From Bdellovibrionales bacterium (lineage in GTDB: Bacteria; Myxococcota; XYA12-FULL-58-9; SYDY01): DNA of 41,702 nt. The notes beneath the pieces are model-generated. The model saw only the letters and a list, made by a program, of their open reading frames with translations. It had not been told where the DNA came from and ran no database searches. The DNA lies in contig SYDY01000113.1 in NCBI GenBank assembly GCA_005801425.1, positions 1-41,702 on the forward strand, in the 5' to 3' direction. Shown in pieces: positions 25,519-33,667 of the stretch (position 1 is the stretch's first letter; every line of letters starts with the position of its first letter). The translations under genes were made by a program, and so were the position numbers.

Positions 25519-26325
25519 CTAAAACAGCATCGAAAGGCCACCTTGGCCAAAGTAGTATGACGAAAAGATCGACGACGCGCTGTTGTCACCCTTGAAATTA
25601 AACGTGTCGCGAAACCCCATGTAGCGAAATTCACCCTTAAGCGCGATACGCTCGGTGATAAAAACCTTGAGTCCCGCCCCTGCCGTAAGATGCGCTTTGG
25701 CACCCCCAAACATGCCACCGTCAAAAGCACTACCGCCATTGAGTGTATAATTGGAGTCCCCATTGCGCGTTGCCGTCACCGTACGGGTGCCGTTCACGCC
25801 ACCGCCCAACAAGGTGTAGATCTGAAGACTTACCGCCATCTCACTCACGATGTTGATTTTTCCGTAGAGAGGCGCCCATATGAGGTAAGCATCGGCTGTC
25901 CCGGTGATCTGTTTGGCGTCAGGCAAGTTCGGCGACACATTGCTACCGCAATCCGTGCAATTCACCACTTTACGACCAATCACACCGCCGCTGGATGTCA
26001 CCAAACTGTTGAGCGTTCCATGCAAGTAACCGATGGATCCGCCAAGCGCGAGTGAACCCCACAGGTAATGATTGACATCGACCACCCCGCCCATGTGCGA
26101 CGAATACTTGTCGGTCACACTCCCGGAGAACATCATGCCAATTTCAGTTTTGCCCCGCAGAGGATGGGCTTCACCTAACAACATAGGAACTTTGGTGAAG
26201 TCTTTGTCCTCAAACGGATCGAGGCGGTAACTTGGACCTGCTGCGTGCGCAGGCGCGGCCAACGCACCCACCAGCGCACCCACCAGTGCAATAAAAAGTA
26301 CGTTTCGTTTCAGTCCTTGAAGCAC
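25519..26325 (-). CDS. gltA: GltA-like outer-membrane beta-barrel protein
   Basis: This is the first gene of the minus-strand glt operon. It has a signal peptide (KRNVLFIALVGALVGALAA, PAHA), then a short segment and a barrel with strands such as GKTEIGMMFSGSVTDKYSSH, KINIVSEMAVSLQIYTLLGG and RIALKGEFRYMGFRDTFNF, ending in YFGQGGLSMLF with a terminal Phe. A loop contains NCTDCG, a possible disulphide. The GRE-Y-MGFRD motif near the C-terminus is matched in style by the downstream GltB-like barrel (LEVRDFVY), suggesting that the two are paralogs. The promoter should lie in the 123-base space shared with folB. Confidence 0.7.
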   Translation of the reverse strand: MLQGLKRNVLFIALVGALVGALAAPAHAAGPSYRLDPFEDKDFTKVPMLLGEAHPLRGKTEIGMMFSGSVTDKYSSHMGGVVDVNHYLWGSLALGGSIGYLHGTLNSLVTSSGGVIGRKVVNCTDCGSNVSPNLPDAKQITGTADAYLIWAPLYGKINIVSEMAVSLQIYTLLGGGVNGTRTVTATRNGDSNYTLNGGSAFDGGMFGGAKAHLTAGAGLKVFITERIALKGEFRYMGFRDTFNFKGDNSASSIFSSYYFGQGGLSMLF

Positions 26326-26413
26326 GCCATGCCTCCCAATCGATCGCCCATCGTGGTTCTATCACATACATCTAGGCCGTTTCAATCCACGATTTTGACG
26401 ATGCGCGTTGCAA

Positions 26414-26430
26414 GATCATGTTCCATGATC
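26414..26430. promoter_or_regulatory. palindromic operator candidate between gltA and folB
   Basis: GATCATG-TTC-CATGATC is a perfect inverted repeat with 7-base arms in the divergent gltA/folB spacer. A TTGACG at 26395-26400 could be a -35 element reading towards folB. No regulator can be assigned, although an NtrC-type regulator gene is two genes away. Confidence 0.35.
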
Positions 26431-26454
26431 ACAGCAACGTGGTAATCAGTGCTT

Positions 26455-26835
26455 ATGTCTACCGCACGCAACTACAAGATCGAGATCAGTGGATTGCACG
26501 TACTCAACGCACGCATCGGCGTTTATGAACGCGAACGTGCTTTACCACAACGCCTTATCGTTGACATCACGCTAAATATCTCGCGATCTGATCTATGCGA
26601 CGAGCTCACAAGCACCATTAACTACTCGTCCGTTGTGCGGTGCATCAAAAATGCATTGGAAAGTCATCATATGAACTTGCTTGAAACCGCTTGTGATGCA
26701 GTCGCTCAGGCGATTTTAGGGCAATTTAAGCCCAATGACGTCCTCGTCAAGATTCACAAACCCGGCGCAAGCGCTGAAGCCGATGTGGCCGTCGAAGTGA
26801 TTCGAACGATGGCACAGGTTCCACCTCTCTGCTAA
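26455..26835 (+). CDS. folB: dihydroneopterin aldolase (FolB)
   Basis: FolB cleaves 7,8-dihydroneopterin to 6-hydroxymethyl-dihydropterin and glycolaldehyde in folate synthesis. The protein has the family pattern: ISGLHVLNARIGVYERERAL with the conserved Glu, LIVDITLNI, the Tyr of STINYSSVV, the Glu of NLLETACDAVA, and VLVKIHKPGAS with the catalytic Lys. Its length (126 residues) is normal. ATG 26455 and an in-frame GTG at 26449 are both possible starts. No other folate gene is beside it; ten bases separate it from the NtrC-type regulator, so the two are probably co-transcribed and divergent from the glt operon. Confidence 0.88.
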   Translation: MSTARNYKIEISGLHVLNARIGVYERERALPQRLIVDITLNISRSDLCDELTSTINYSSVVRCIKNALESHHMNLLETACDAVAQAILGQFKPNDVLVKIHKPGASAEADVAVEVIRTMAQVPPLC

Positions 26836-26845
26836 GCTACCCTCC

Positions 26846-28231
26846 GTGGCAACCGTACTTCTTGTTGACGATGAAGTGAATGTTCGTAAAGTCCTCGCGG
26901 CCATGCTGCAGCAGGAAGGTCATGAGACCGTTCTTGCCAGCAATGGCCACCAAGCGCTCATACGTTTGGCACAAGGGGACATCGATGTATTAATTACTGA
27001 TCTGCGCATGCCAGGCATGAGTGGTTTGGATTTGCTGCGCGAAGTGCACGAAAAAGATCCTGAGCTTCCGGTGATTGTGATCACCGCCCACGGTAGCGTC
27101 GAAACGGCGGTGGTCGCACTCAAAAATGGTGCATTCGACTATATTACCAAGCCGTTTGAGAAACATGACTTGGCCACGGCTGTTCGCAAAGCAGCAGGTG
27201 TGCGTCAAGCCGAAGATGCACAAGCCCCCATCGGCAACAAAACCAATCGCCGCTTGGTGGGAAACTCCGACGCCATACGCCACCTTCACGATGTTCTCGA
27301 TCGTGTGGCTAACACGCCATCCACGGTGTTGATCAGCGGTGAGTCGGGGACGGGCAAAGAATTGGTCGCAACAGCACTTCACTATGGAAGCAACCGCTGC
27401 AACAAAGCATTTATCAAAGTGAATTGCGCTGCCATTCCCAAAGACCTGCTTGAAAGCGAATTTTTCGGACATGAAGAAGGTGCGTTTACGGGTGCCATCA
27501 ACAGCAAACCCGGGCGCTTTGAATTGGCCGATGGCGGCACGCTTTTTCTTGACGAGATCGGCGAGATCCCACTTTCGACGCAGGTCAAGTTACTGCGCGC
27601 ACTGCAAGAGTCGGAATTTGAACGCGTCGGCGGTATCAAAACCATTCATGTCGATATTCGCGTGGTGGCCGCCACCAATCGCAATCTGATCGCCGAAGTG
27701 GCCAAAGGAAATTTTCGCGAAGATCTATTTTATCGACTCAATGTCGTGCCCATTCATTTGCCGCCCTTGCGTGAACGCCGCGAAGATATCGCCGAACTCG
27801 CACAGCTTTTTGTGGATAAATACAATGCGCGGCTTAATCGTTCGATACGAGGCATCGACGCCAAAGCGTTGGTCAAATTGAGCGATTATTCATGGCCTGG
27901 CAACATCCGGGAATTGGAAAATGTCATTGAGCGTACTTTATTGTTCACCGATGGCGATATGATCACGCAAGACAATCTCCCTGCTGAAATCGCCATGCCC
28001 CAGAGTGAACCGTCATGCATCCTGGGCACACGTAAGTCGGAGACAAGCACACCCATGCGCGACATCGTACGCGCTGCCACCGAAGAATTAGAAAAAGACC
28101 TGATTGTACGCGCTCTGGAGCAAACCAGCGGGAATGTCACGCGCGCGTCACATTTATTACAAATAAGTCGCAAGGGATTGCAAAATAAGATGAAAGAACT
28201 TGGATTGCGCGAGCCCGACCCCGAAAACTGA
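26846..28231 (+). CDS. NtrC-family sigma-54 response regulator
   Basis: The protein starts at GTG 26846. The receiver domain (residues 3-115) has Asp8, Asp9, the phosphoacceptor Asp52 (LITDLRMPG) and Lys102 (ITKPFEKHD). The AAA+ domain has Walker A GESGTGKE at 165-172, the sigma-54 contact loop GAFTGA at 212-217 and Walker B TLFLDEIGE. A Fis-type helix-turn-helix closes the protein (TRASHLLQISRKGLQNKMKE). It should activate sigma-54 promoters after phosphorylation by an unlinked or nearby kinase. The two histidine kinases at 30594-36100 are candidates by proximity only. Its location directly divergent from the glt operon makes glt a possible target, though I see no -24/-12 site there. Confidence 0.92.
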   Translation: MATVLLVDDEVNVRKVLAAMLQQEGHETVLASNGHQALIRLAQGDIDVLITDLRMPGMSGLDLLREVHEKDPELPVIVITAHGSVETAVVALKNGAFDYITKPFEKHDLATAVRKAAGVRQAEDAQAPIGNKTNRRLVGNSDAIRHLHDVLDRVANTPSTVLISGESGTGKELVATALHYGSNRCNKAFIKVNCAAIPKDLLESEFFGHEEGAFTGAINSKPGRFELADGGTLFLDEIGEIPLSTQVKLLRALQESEFERVGGIKTIHVDIRVVAATNRNLIAEVAKGNFREDLFYRLNVVPIHLPPLRERREDIAELAQLFVDKYNARLNRSIRGIDAKALVKLSDYSWPGNIRELENVIERTLLFTDGDMITQDNLPAEIAMPQSEPSCILGTRKSETSTPMRDIVRAATEELEKDLIVRALEQTSGNVTRASHLLQISRKGLQNKMKELGLREPDPEN

Positions 28232-28319
28232 AGTATACTTTTAAACCGGCTTCACCATGAAAAAGTGAAAATGGTCAGATTTCTTAGGTACGTTCTTTCT
28301 AAATTTAATGGAGAGTAAG

Positions 28320-30545
28320 ATGCAACGTCAACAATCTGTCCTTGTTGTGTGCGCGTTTTTACTTGTTCATTCTCTAGCTGGATGTGGTGACATCGGAGGA
28401 TCTTCTTTAGGATCCATCGACAACACTTCAGACTCAAACAGCGAGGAATACCAAACCCTCAATTACCAGTGTGCCACCGAAGATATGTTACCTAGCTCGC
28501 ACATTACCCGCAGTATTGCTGGAGGGCGTCAGGTCGCAACCAAGGGCATCGCCAGGATGGTGACCATCCTGATGAATTTTCAAGATGCCAAAGCATCAGA
28601 CATGTTTACGAAAGCAACGATGTCGAAAACGCTGTCTGAAGTTCGTGCCTATTACAACACAGAAAGCAAAGGGCAGTTCAAGATCAACAATGACCTCAAC
28701 GGTGACACGGTCGATGATATTTACACCGTGAATATCGCAGCCAACATCGGCGGTGGCTGCTTTAATGTTCCGATGGATTTTGACGGCTGGACAAAACAAG
28801 CAATCACCGCGCTCACTGCATTGGGCGTCGACGTCAACGGCGTGCATTTGTACATGCAACTCCCTCAGATCAAAACATGCCCCTATTTCTGGGGCATGGG
28901 CAGCGTCGATGGACGTTGGATGTGGCTCAACTACCCACTCACGTCCATCTTAGCCCATGAATTCGGGCACAACCTCGGTATGAATCACGCCAATACCGAT
29001 CCTGAAAATGACAACACGTCTAAGGAATATGGCGATGCTTCCGATATCATGGGACAGGGTAATTTGATCAGCTTTAATGCGGTCAATCTTAATTACCTGG
29101 GCTGGATGAGCAATTGTCCCAATTGTATCAAGCCTCTCGCCAACGATACATCGATGACATTGTCACCGATCAAATTGGCGCTTGAGAATACCCACCAGGT
29201 GATTGCGGTATTTGATGATGCAACCAACACCGACAAACAGTATTTTCTGTCCAACCGCGCAAAGACCTATGAAGATTTTGGGTCGCGTTTTGCCAACGGA
29301 ATTAGCGTTCATTATGGTTTTCGAAGCCGGTCAGGGAGCAGATATATTGGCACGCTCACCCCCGGCGTCGCATTCACCATTCCCAACACATCCTTTGTCG
29401 TCAAACATGTGAGCAATGGAACCGAACCTGGTGATGTCGTGGTCTCACGCGGCACACCGACCACGCCTCCTCCTCCTCCACCACCCCTGGTGACCTGGCC
29501 TGTGGATTGCACAAATACCACCCACCGCAACAATACACCCTTTGCAGGAGGCGATGGCAGCACGACCATGCCCTATGTGATCTGTACACCAACCCAATGG
29601 AATGCCATCGCAGCCAACAGTGCCACATTCACCAAAACATTCATGCTGGGTAACAGCATCAATTTTTCAGGCAGTGCAGTCACCCCCATTGGCACCACAA
29701 CCCTGCCTTTTGGAGGCATATTAAACGGTAACAATTACACGTTATCCAATATTAACATCCTATCAACCAACACCAATGCCGTAGGCCTATTTGCCAATAC
29801 CAGCAACGCCCTCTTGAATGGATTTACGTTGGATAACCTCATCATCACAGGCAATGGTATTGCCACCGGCGGTGTGATCGGAACAGGAATCAACACCACA
29901 ATCCAACATGTGCGGATCACGCAAGCCCGTATCACGGGAGACGTCGTTGTAGGTGGCATTGCAGGCACACTCAACAACAGTATCCTTTCTGAATCAACTC
30001 TAAGCGGTACGCTCTATCACGGCGGTACAGCGAATGGTGTCGGTGGTATGATCGGCGTCATGACAGGAGGCATTCTCTCTAACTGCGCTGTTAATCCACT
30101 GACCATCAGCACCACCACCGTGAACCCAAGTGGGATTAGCAACGTGGGCGGCCTCGTCGGCATGGTCACTGCCCATGCAGATATCAACAATGCATACGCC
30201 CGTGGCGCGATCACCTATTCAGCAACCGCTATAGTAAGCAACATCGGTGGTCTCGTAGGCCTATTGCAAGATAGCCGTCTGGCAGACGTGTTTGCCTATA
30301 TGAAGATGACCATGCCACTGAACCCATCCATCGGCGGCGCCGTAGGCGCAGTCGCTGGTACAATTACAAAAACAGGGATCCGATGGAATATGGCATATAG
30401 CCGGGTATCAACCAGCGCGATCGGTGCCAATGCCACAACCAGACATATTATCAGCGCCACCTATTGGCGCAACAACGTAGGATACGACACAACGCTGTGG
30501 GATCTGCGTGATGGGATGCTGCCGCGATTGTTTATTGAGAATTAA
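28320..30545 (+). CDS. secreted lipoprotein metzincin protease with GLUG repeats
   Basis: The ATG at 28320 follows GGAGAG by four bases. The signal ends in the lipobox LAGC. The catalytic domain (about residues 75-340) resembles gametolysin-like M11 peptidases, with zinc motif HEFGHNLGMNH (His213, Glu214, His217, His223) and a Met-turn DIMG at about 244. A poly-Pro linker (TPTTPPPPPPP) leads to a C-terminal beta-helix-like region of about 340 residues with GLUG-type repeats (VGGIAGTLNNSILSESTLSG, NVGGLVGMVTAHADINNAYA, NIGGLVGLLQDSRLADVFA). It is likely displayed on the cell surface or released to cleave extracellular protein or glycoprotein, with the repeats acting as an adhesive module. The substrate is unknown. 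Confidence 0.8.
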   Translation: MQRQQSVLVVCAFLLVHSLAGCGDIGGSSLGSIDNTSDSNSEEYQTLNYQCATEDMLPSSHITRSIAGGRQVATKGIARMVTILMNFQDAKASDMFTKATMSKTLSEVRAYYNTESKGQFKINNDLNGDTVDDIYTVNIAANIGGGCFNVPMDFDGWTKQAITALTALGVDVNGVHLYMQLPQIKTCPYFWGMGSVDGRWMWLNYPLTSILAHEFGHNLGMNHANTDPENDNTSKEYGDASDIMGQGNLISFNAVNLNYLGWMSNCPNCIKPLANDTSMTLSPIKLALENTHQVIAVFDDATNTDKQYFLSNRAKTYEDFGSRFANGISVHYGFRSRSGSRYIGTLTPGVAFTIPNTSFVVKHVSNGTEPGDVVVSRGTPTTPPPPPPPLVTWPVDCTNTTHRNNTPFAGGDGSTTMPYVICTPTQWNAIAANSATFTKTFMLGNSINFSGSAVTPIGTTTLPFGGILNGNNYTLSNINILSTNTNAVGLFANTSNALLNGFTLDNLIITGNGIATGGVIGTGINTTIQHVRITQARITGDVVVGGIAGTLNNSILSESTLSGTLYHGGTANGVGGMIGVMTGGILSNCAVNPLTISTTTVNPSGISNVGGLVGMVTAHADINNAYARGAITYSATAIVSNIGGLVGLLQDSRLADVFAYMKMTMPLNPSIGGAVGAVAGTITKTGIRWNMAYSRVSTSAIGANATTRHIISATYWRNNVGYDTTLWDLRDGMLPRLFIEN

Positions 30546-30556
30546 ATTTGAACAAC

Positions 30557-30584
30557 CTGGATCCCCGCATTCGCGGGAATCCAG
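30557..30584. repeat. dispersed palindromic repeat / bidirectional terminator candidate
   Basis: CTGGATCCCCGC-ATTC-GCGGGAATCCAG pairs over almost its full length and is the same family as the copy at 13935-13959, in inverted orientation. It lies between the convergent metalloprotease and histidine kinase genes, where it could stop transcription from both sides. Confidence 0.7.
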
Positions 30585-30593
30585 ACCCTCGAA

Positions 30594-33533
30594 CTACTTC
30601 ATTGTAAAAAAGAACGTAGCACCGCGATCGATCTGGGCATCGACCCAGATACGACCGCCATGGCGCGCAATAATCCGGCTCACCATAGCGAGCCCAATGC
30701 CCGTGCCTGAGAATTGCTTTTCAGAATGAAGACGTTGAAATGGTTCAAAGATCCTATTGGCATAGGCCATATCCAATCCAGCACCATTGTCGCGAACAAA
30801 GAAAATCGTTTCACCTTCCCGATGATCCATACCAACTTCAATCATCGCATTTGATTTCTGCGATGTAAATTTCCATGCATTGCTCAGAAGATTATCCAAC
30901 ATAATAGAAAAAAGATTCGGATCTGCATCCACAAAGAGATCCTCAGCGATCTTGACTTCAACCTTTCGTTTGGGTTCCCGCTCTTCAAATTCTCTCAAAA
31001 TCTTCCGTGCGAGCACTGTCATATTGATCCGTTCACGCGACAACGAAACACGTACGCATTGTGAAAACCTTAACAGATCATCAATAAGAAGTCCCATGCG
31101 TTGCGTGCCAGACTCTATCCGCTGAAGATAGCCACATCCCTGTTCATCAATCTGACTGGCATATTCATTGCGTAATATATTGCTGAATCCTGAAATTGTC
31201 CGAAGAGGCGCCCGAAGGTCATGTGAAACAGAATAACTGAATGCTTCCAATTCATGATAAGCACGTTTAAGATCCTCGGCCCATTGACGTCGCTGACGCG
31301 CAAGTTCCAAATGGGATTGGACACGCGCAAAAAGCTCGCGGGAAGAAAATGGTTTGATGATATAGTCATCCGCCGAAGTTTCGAGGCCTTCGAGAACCGT
31401 CTCCTCGCCTGCGCGCGCAGACAACAATATGATAGGAAGCTGACTCGTCCTTGGGTCTTCACGCAGCGAACGCAAAAGTCCGAATCCATCCAATTTTGGC
31501 ATCATCACATCACTTAACACCAGATCGGGTGGGTTATTAAAAATTGAAATAAGTGCAGCTTCGCCATCTTCGGCCACATCCACATGCCAACGTGTGGAAA
31601 GAAGTCGACACAAATAGTTGCGCATGTCAGCGTTGTCATCGACCACAAGAACACGACCGCGTTTTTCGTCGGATCTTACTTCAGTTTTTTCATCAAAAAG
31701 GACATGCTGATTTTTCTCGGGCGGAAGAGTCATATCAGATTGAGTTCCATCACCCCATTGTGATGCTTCAAGAACATAGGATGCCGCCGTATTTGTAACA
31801 TTCGCAGTAACAGCACGATCGGGTTGACTATGTTCCTCAATGTATGAATTCATCCTAGGAATAGACACAGTAAATGTGCTGCCTTCGCCCTCAATACTCG
31901 AAACGCGTATCTCTCCTTCATGATGTTTTACAAATTCATACACCAACGAAAGTCCTATCCCCGTTCCTTCGAAGCTACGCCCAGTCGCGTTTTCGACACG
32001 ATGAAAACGTTCAAAAATATGTGGCAATTCATGAGACGGTATCCCGATCCCACTATCACGCACCGTGAGTTCCACATGGCCATCATGTGCACGCAGAACC
32101 ACTGAGATCTCACCCTTGAAAGTAAACTTGAAAGCGTTTGAAATCAGATTGAGAACAATTTTTTCCCATTTCGATGAATCAAGCCATACAGGTTCAATCG
32201 ATGGACAATCGATCACAAATCGAAGTCCTGCATGCTCAATCAATGAGCGAAAAGAACTCGCCAAATCTATTGTAACAGCCGAGATGTCCGTAAGGGCAAA
32301 CGCCATATGGAGACGACCCGCCTCTATACGCGAAAAATCAAGCAGGCTATTCACAAGTCGTAAAAGCCGAATCGCATTGCGGTGAACTGTTGCGAGATTT
32401 TCTCCCTGGAGTGATTTTTCCGGCTGTCCAAGGGCATCTTCAACAGGACCGAGTATCAATGTCAGTGGTGTCCGAAATTCGTGAGAAACATTGCTGAAAA
32501 AAGTTGTTTTTTCACGATCGATCTCGGCAAGTGCCTCCGCACGTTTCTTCTCGACTTCGTATGCGCGCGTATTGGCGATAGTGCTCACCAATTGTTCGGC
32601 CGTTGAACGAAAAAATCGCTGATATCTATCATCCAAGGGCCGGTGGAGACTGATACCCGCAACCATAAAAGCGTAGGGTTTCGATCGTCCTGCCAGAAAT
32701 AATGGAAAAACAATGGCTCGTTCGGGACACGCGTTCTCACGATCGACAGGCAATCGGTCAAAACGTACAGAAAGATTGTCAACAATCACTTCATGCCCAG
32801 TTTGCATGGCTTGGTCAAAGGGCCAGAACGATGCGTTTGCATCATCCTGCGATGGATAGGCATCCCAACCGCTTACCGCAACACGTCGTACAGTGTCATT
32901 TTTATCATCCAGAACGTAAAGAATAACAAATGGGAGATCAGAACCGTTGGTCGAAAAAACATCGACTGCCATGGGATATATTTCGTCTTCCGATTGTGCT
33001 TTGCCTGCCTTTTCGCTCAAATCGTGCAGCATACGGATCTGACGTTCAGCCTGAACTTTCAGCGTCGTTTCTTGCACTGTGGCAAGGACACCCCCCATGT
33101 TACCTGCGTCATCAGGCACTGCGCTGAATGAAAACGTAAAATACCTTTCTTCCGCCATGTCTCCATTGGTAATGAAGAGCAGGAGGTCCTCCGTCCATGT
33201 TGCGGGACCTCCTTCTTGAATACCGCGCGCCATGGGACCCACAACATCCCAAATCTCAGACCAGACCTCTGCACCTGGCGCTCCAAGAGACGCGGGATGT
33301 TTGTCCTTCAGAATAGCGCGATATTCATCATTGTAGAGCTGAAGCAGATCGGGCCCCCACCATACGAACATGGGGAATCGATTTCTGAGCAGAACACCCA
33401 GAACGGTCTTGAGGCTCGTGGGCCATGCTTCAGTGGGGCCAAGTTTTGTTTTCGACCAATCCGTAGAGCGCATCAGTGCGCCCATCTCACCCCCGCCTGT
33501 AAACACATCTCTAGGATCCGATTCAGAATGCAT
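30594..33533 (-). CDS. hybrid histidine kinase (PAS-GAF-HK-REC-HK), soluble
   Basis: The 979-residue protein has no membrane helix. Residues 30-165 look like a PAS domain (FPMFVWWGPDLLQLYNDEYR) and 170-325 like a GAF domain. A first kinase core has His351 in FFSNVSHEFRTPLTLILGP and ATP-binding motifs NLISNAFKFT, DSGIGI and GTGIGLSLV. A receiver domain at about 626-745 has Asp675 (LVLSDVMMPKLDG) and Lys727. A second complete kinase core follows, with His771 in SYSVSHDLRAPLRTISGFSN and a second ATPase region (DNLLSNAWKFT, GTGIGLAMV). Two kinase cores around one receiver is uncommon and suggests internal phosphotransfer or dimer crosstalk. No output domain is present. It is divergent from the kinase at 33668. 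Confidence 0.9.
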   Translation of the reverse strand: MHSESDPRDVFTGGGEMGALMRSTDWSKTKLGPTEAWPTSLKTVLGVLLRNRFPMFVWWGPDLLQLYNDEYRAILKDKHPASLGAPGAEVWSEIWDVVGPMARGIQEGGPATWTEDLLLFITNGDMAEERYFTFSFSAVPDDAGNMGGVLATVQETTLKVQAERQIRMLHDLSEKAGKAQSEDEIYPMAVDVFSTNGSDLPFVILYVLDDKNDTVRRVAVSGWDAYPSQDDANASFWPFDQAMQTGHEVIVDNLSVRFDRLPVDRENACPERAIVFPLFLAGRSKPYAFMVAGISLHRPLDDRYQRFFRSTAEQLVSTIANTRAYEVEKKRAEALAEIDREKTTFFSNVSHEFRTPLTLILGPVEDALGQPEKSLQGENLATVHRNAIRLLRLVNSLLDFSRIEAGRLHMAFALTDISAVTIDLASSFRSLIEHAGLRFVIDCPSIEPVWLDSSKWEKIVLNLISNAFKFTFKGEISVVLRAHDGHVELTVRDSGIGIPSHELPHIFERFHRVENATGRSFEGTGIGLSLVYEFVKHHEGEIRVSSIEGEGSTFTVSIPRMNSYIEEHSQPDRAVTANVTNTAASYVLEASQWGDGTQSDMTLPPEKNQHVLFDEKTEVRSDEKRGRVLVVDDNADMRNYLCRLLSTRWHVDVAEDGEAALISIFNNPPDLVLSDVMMPKLDGFGLLRSLREDPRTSQLPIILLSARAGEETVLEGLETSADDYIIKPFSSRELFARVQSHLELARQRRQWAEDLKRAYHELEAFSYSVSHDLRAPLRTISGFSNILRNEYASQIDEQGCGYLQRIESGTQRMGLLIDDLLRFSQCVRVSLSRERINMTVLARKILREFEEREPKRKVEVKIAEDLFVDADPNLFSIMLDNLLSNAWKFTSQKSNAMIEVGMDHREGETIFFVRDNGAGLDMAYANRIFEPFQRLHSEKQFSGTGIGLAMVSRIIARHGGRIWVDAQIDRGATFFFTMK

Positions 33534-33616
33534 CGCGTACCGTCTCTAGAAAAAAAGTTTATCTATCGTACGACGTAATAGAATCACACAAAAAGCCACT
33601 GCCCCAGGCAAAGACT

Positions 33617-33630
33617 GATATTCATATCAA
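33617..33630. promoter_or_regulatory. palindrome between divergent kinase genes
   Basis: TGATAT-TC-ATATCA is a perfect inverted repeat in the 134-base spacer separating the two kinase starts. It could be an operator serving both genes; no regulator is identified. Confidence 0.3.
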
Positions 33631-33667
33631 ATACTAGACAACAGTCATAAATGATTCAACTTAAAGC

